From positions 1-6,815 of the forward strand of contig JAFYMA010000203.1 in assembly GCA_017556845.1 (NCBI GenBank): 6,815 nt of DNA. The letters are read 5' to 3'. A program made the translations under genes and the position numbers. A model generated the notes under the pieces. It saw only the letters and a list, made by a program, of their open reading frames with translations. It was not told where the DNA came from and did no database searches. Shown in pieces: positions 6,545 through 6,815 of the stretch; the first letter of the stretch is position 1; the number at the start of each line of letters is the position of its first letter. The DNA comes from Clostridia bacterium. GTDB lineage: Bacteria > Bacillota > Clostridia > Oscillospirales > CAG-272.

Positions 6545-6721
6545 GAGATAAATCCCTGACGAGATTTTCGATATGTTGCCGGCGCAACTCGATATGCCTA
6601 CGGCTCGATATGTTTGCTTCGCAAACGAGGGATTTATCTCATATCGAATTGGCGCGAAGCGACAATATATCGAGCTTGAACTAAGTGAAAGCATATCGAG
6701 TCAACGAAGTTGACATATCGA
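6545..6721. repeat. Palindromic array of small hairpins with TCGATATG / CATATCGA boxes (MITE/REP-like)
   Basis: The left half carries three copies of TCGATATG (6568-6575, 6589-6596, 6605-6612). The right half carries the reverse complement CATATCGA at 6640-6647, 6692-6699 and 6714-6721, plus a one-base variant (TATATCGA) at 6666-6673. Between the boxes lie short hairpins: GTTGC/GCAAC (6575-6588), a weak GCC/GGC (6596-6604), GTTTGC-TTC-GCAAAC (6612-6626), a 7-bp stem with one G-A mismatch and GAA loop (6648-6666), a degenerate one (6674-6692) and TCAAC-GAA-GTTGA (6701-6713). TTC triloops on the left become GAA on the right, so the two halves are true mirror images. A 13-bp perfect inverted repeat (6545-6557 with 6628-6640) encloses the left half. 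No coding sense is visible. It probably belongs to a dispersed non-coding repeat family, but other copies would have to be found in the genome to prove it. Confidence 0.7.
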
Positions 6722-6735
6722 CAGAAAGAAAAAAC

Positions 6736-6783
6736 AGAGCAAGAATAGAAGGTTTTATATCCTTTTATTCTTGCTCTTTTCTG
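6736..6783 (+). terminator. Intrinsic terminator ending the proA-mutL transcript
   Basis: AGAGCAAGAATA (6736-6747) pairs with TATTCTTGCTCT (6766-6777). The stem continues inward by five pairs (one G-T wobble, then AAGG/CCTT) to an 8-base loop at 6753-6760, giving about 17 pairs. The T tract is short (6777-6780, then CT). An A-rich run (6726-6734) precedes it, so it could work weakly in the opposite direction too. It is the first convincing terminator after mutL, which places the repeat at 6545-6721 inside the 3' untranslated region. Confidence 0.85.
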
Positions 6784-6815
6784 CTTATATAAGGGTTTGG
6801 GCTTAGCCAATTTGC

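Noticed and set aside
6545..6721. CRISPR array
   Set aside because: The repeated boxes are only 8 bases, unevenly spaced (16-26 bases apart) and switch orientation midway; the 'spacers' are self-complementary hairpins.
6784..6815. Start of a following gene or tRNA
   Set aside because: Only a weak short hairpin (GGC-TTA-GCC, 6800-6808) is visible; no start codon with a ribosome-binding site and no tRNA consensus.

Overview
The window reads as ordinary chromosomal DNA from a low-to-intermediate-GC Firmicute of the class Clostridia, most likely a Ruminococcus/Oscillospiraceae-like gut lineage. Support for this is the heavy use of ATA (Ile) and AGA (Arg) codons, clear Shine-Dalgarno sites, a YlbF/YmcA-family gene next to mutS-mutL, and a MutL carrying the endonuclease site typical of bacteria without MutH. 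The lineage is inferred from these features, not from any database search.

Layout, all on the + strand: (1) bases 1-143 are the 3' end of a gene for a cysteine-rich, probably metal-binding protein, closed by a strong intrinsic terminator at 172-203. (2) Bases 204-311 hold a well-formed sigma-A type promoter (249-277) with a small palindrome/direct repeat just upstream, then the ribosome-binding site of proA. (3) proA (312-1562), a YlbF-family gene (1564-1953), mutS (1986-4556) and mutL (4559-6493) follow with gaps of 1, 32 and 2 bases and no visible terminator between them, so they probably form one operon. (4) Bases 6494-6815 hold no gene. In order they contain a hairpin just after mutL (6511-6543), an array of small hairpins separated by TCGATATG / CATATCGA boxes (6545-6721), and a strong hairpin terminator (6736-6783). 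In the last ~30 bases I see nothing beyond a weak short hairpin around 6800-6808.

Functionally, MutS and MutL are the mismatch recognition and endonuclease/matchmaker arms of methyl-independent mismatch repair. The YlbF-family protein resembles the Ric (YlbF/YmcA/YaaT) proteins of Bacillus, where ymcA lies just upstream of cotE-mutS-mutL, so this neighbourhood is an old Firmicute arrangement. ProA, the second enzyme of proline synthesis, appears to share the transcript without a visible mechanistic link; its usual partner proB is not in the window.

No new defence, mobile or biosynthetic system is evident. The part least explained by known genes is the palindromic repeat array behind mutL, which looks like a dispersed structured repeat (MITE/REP-like) sitting in the 3' untranslated region.
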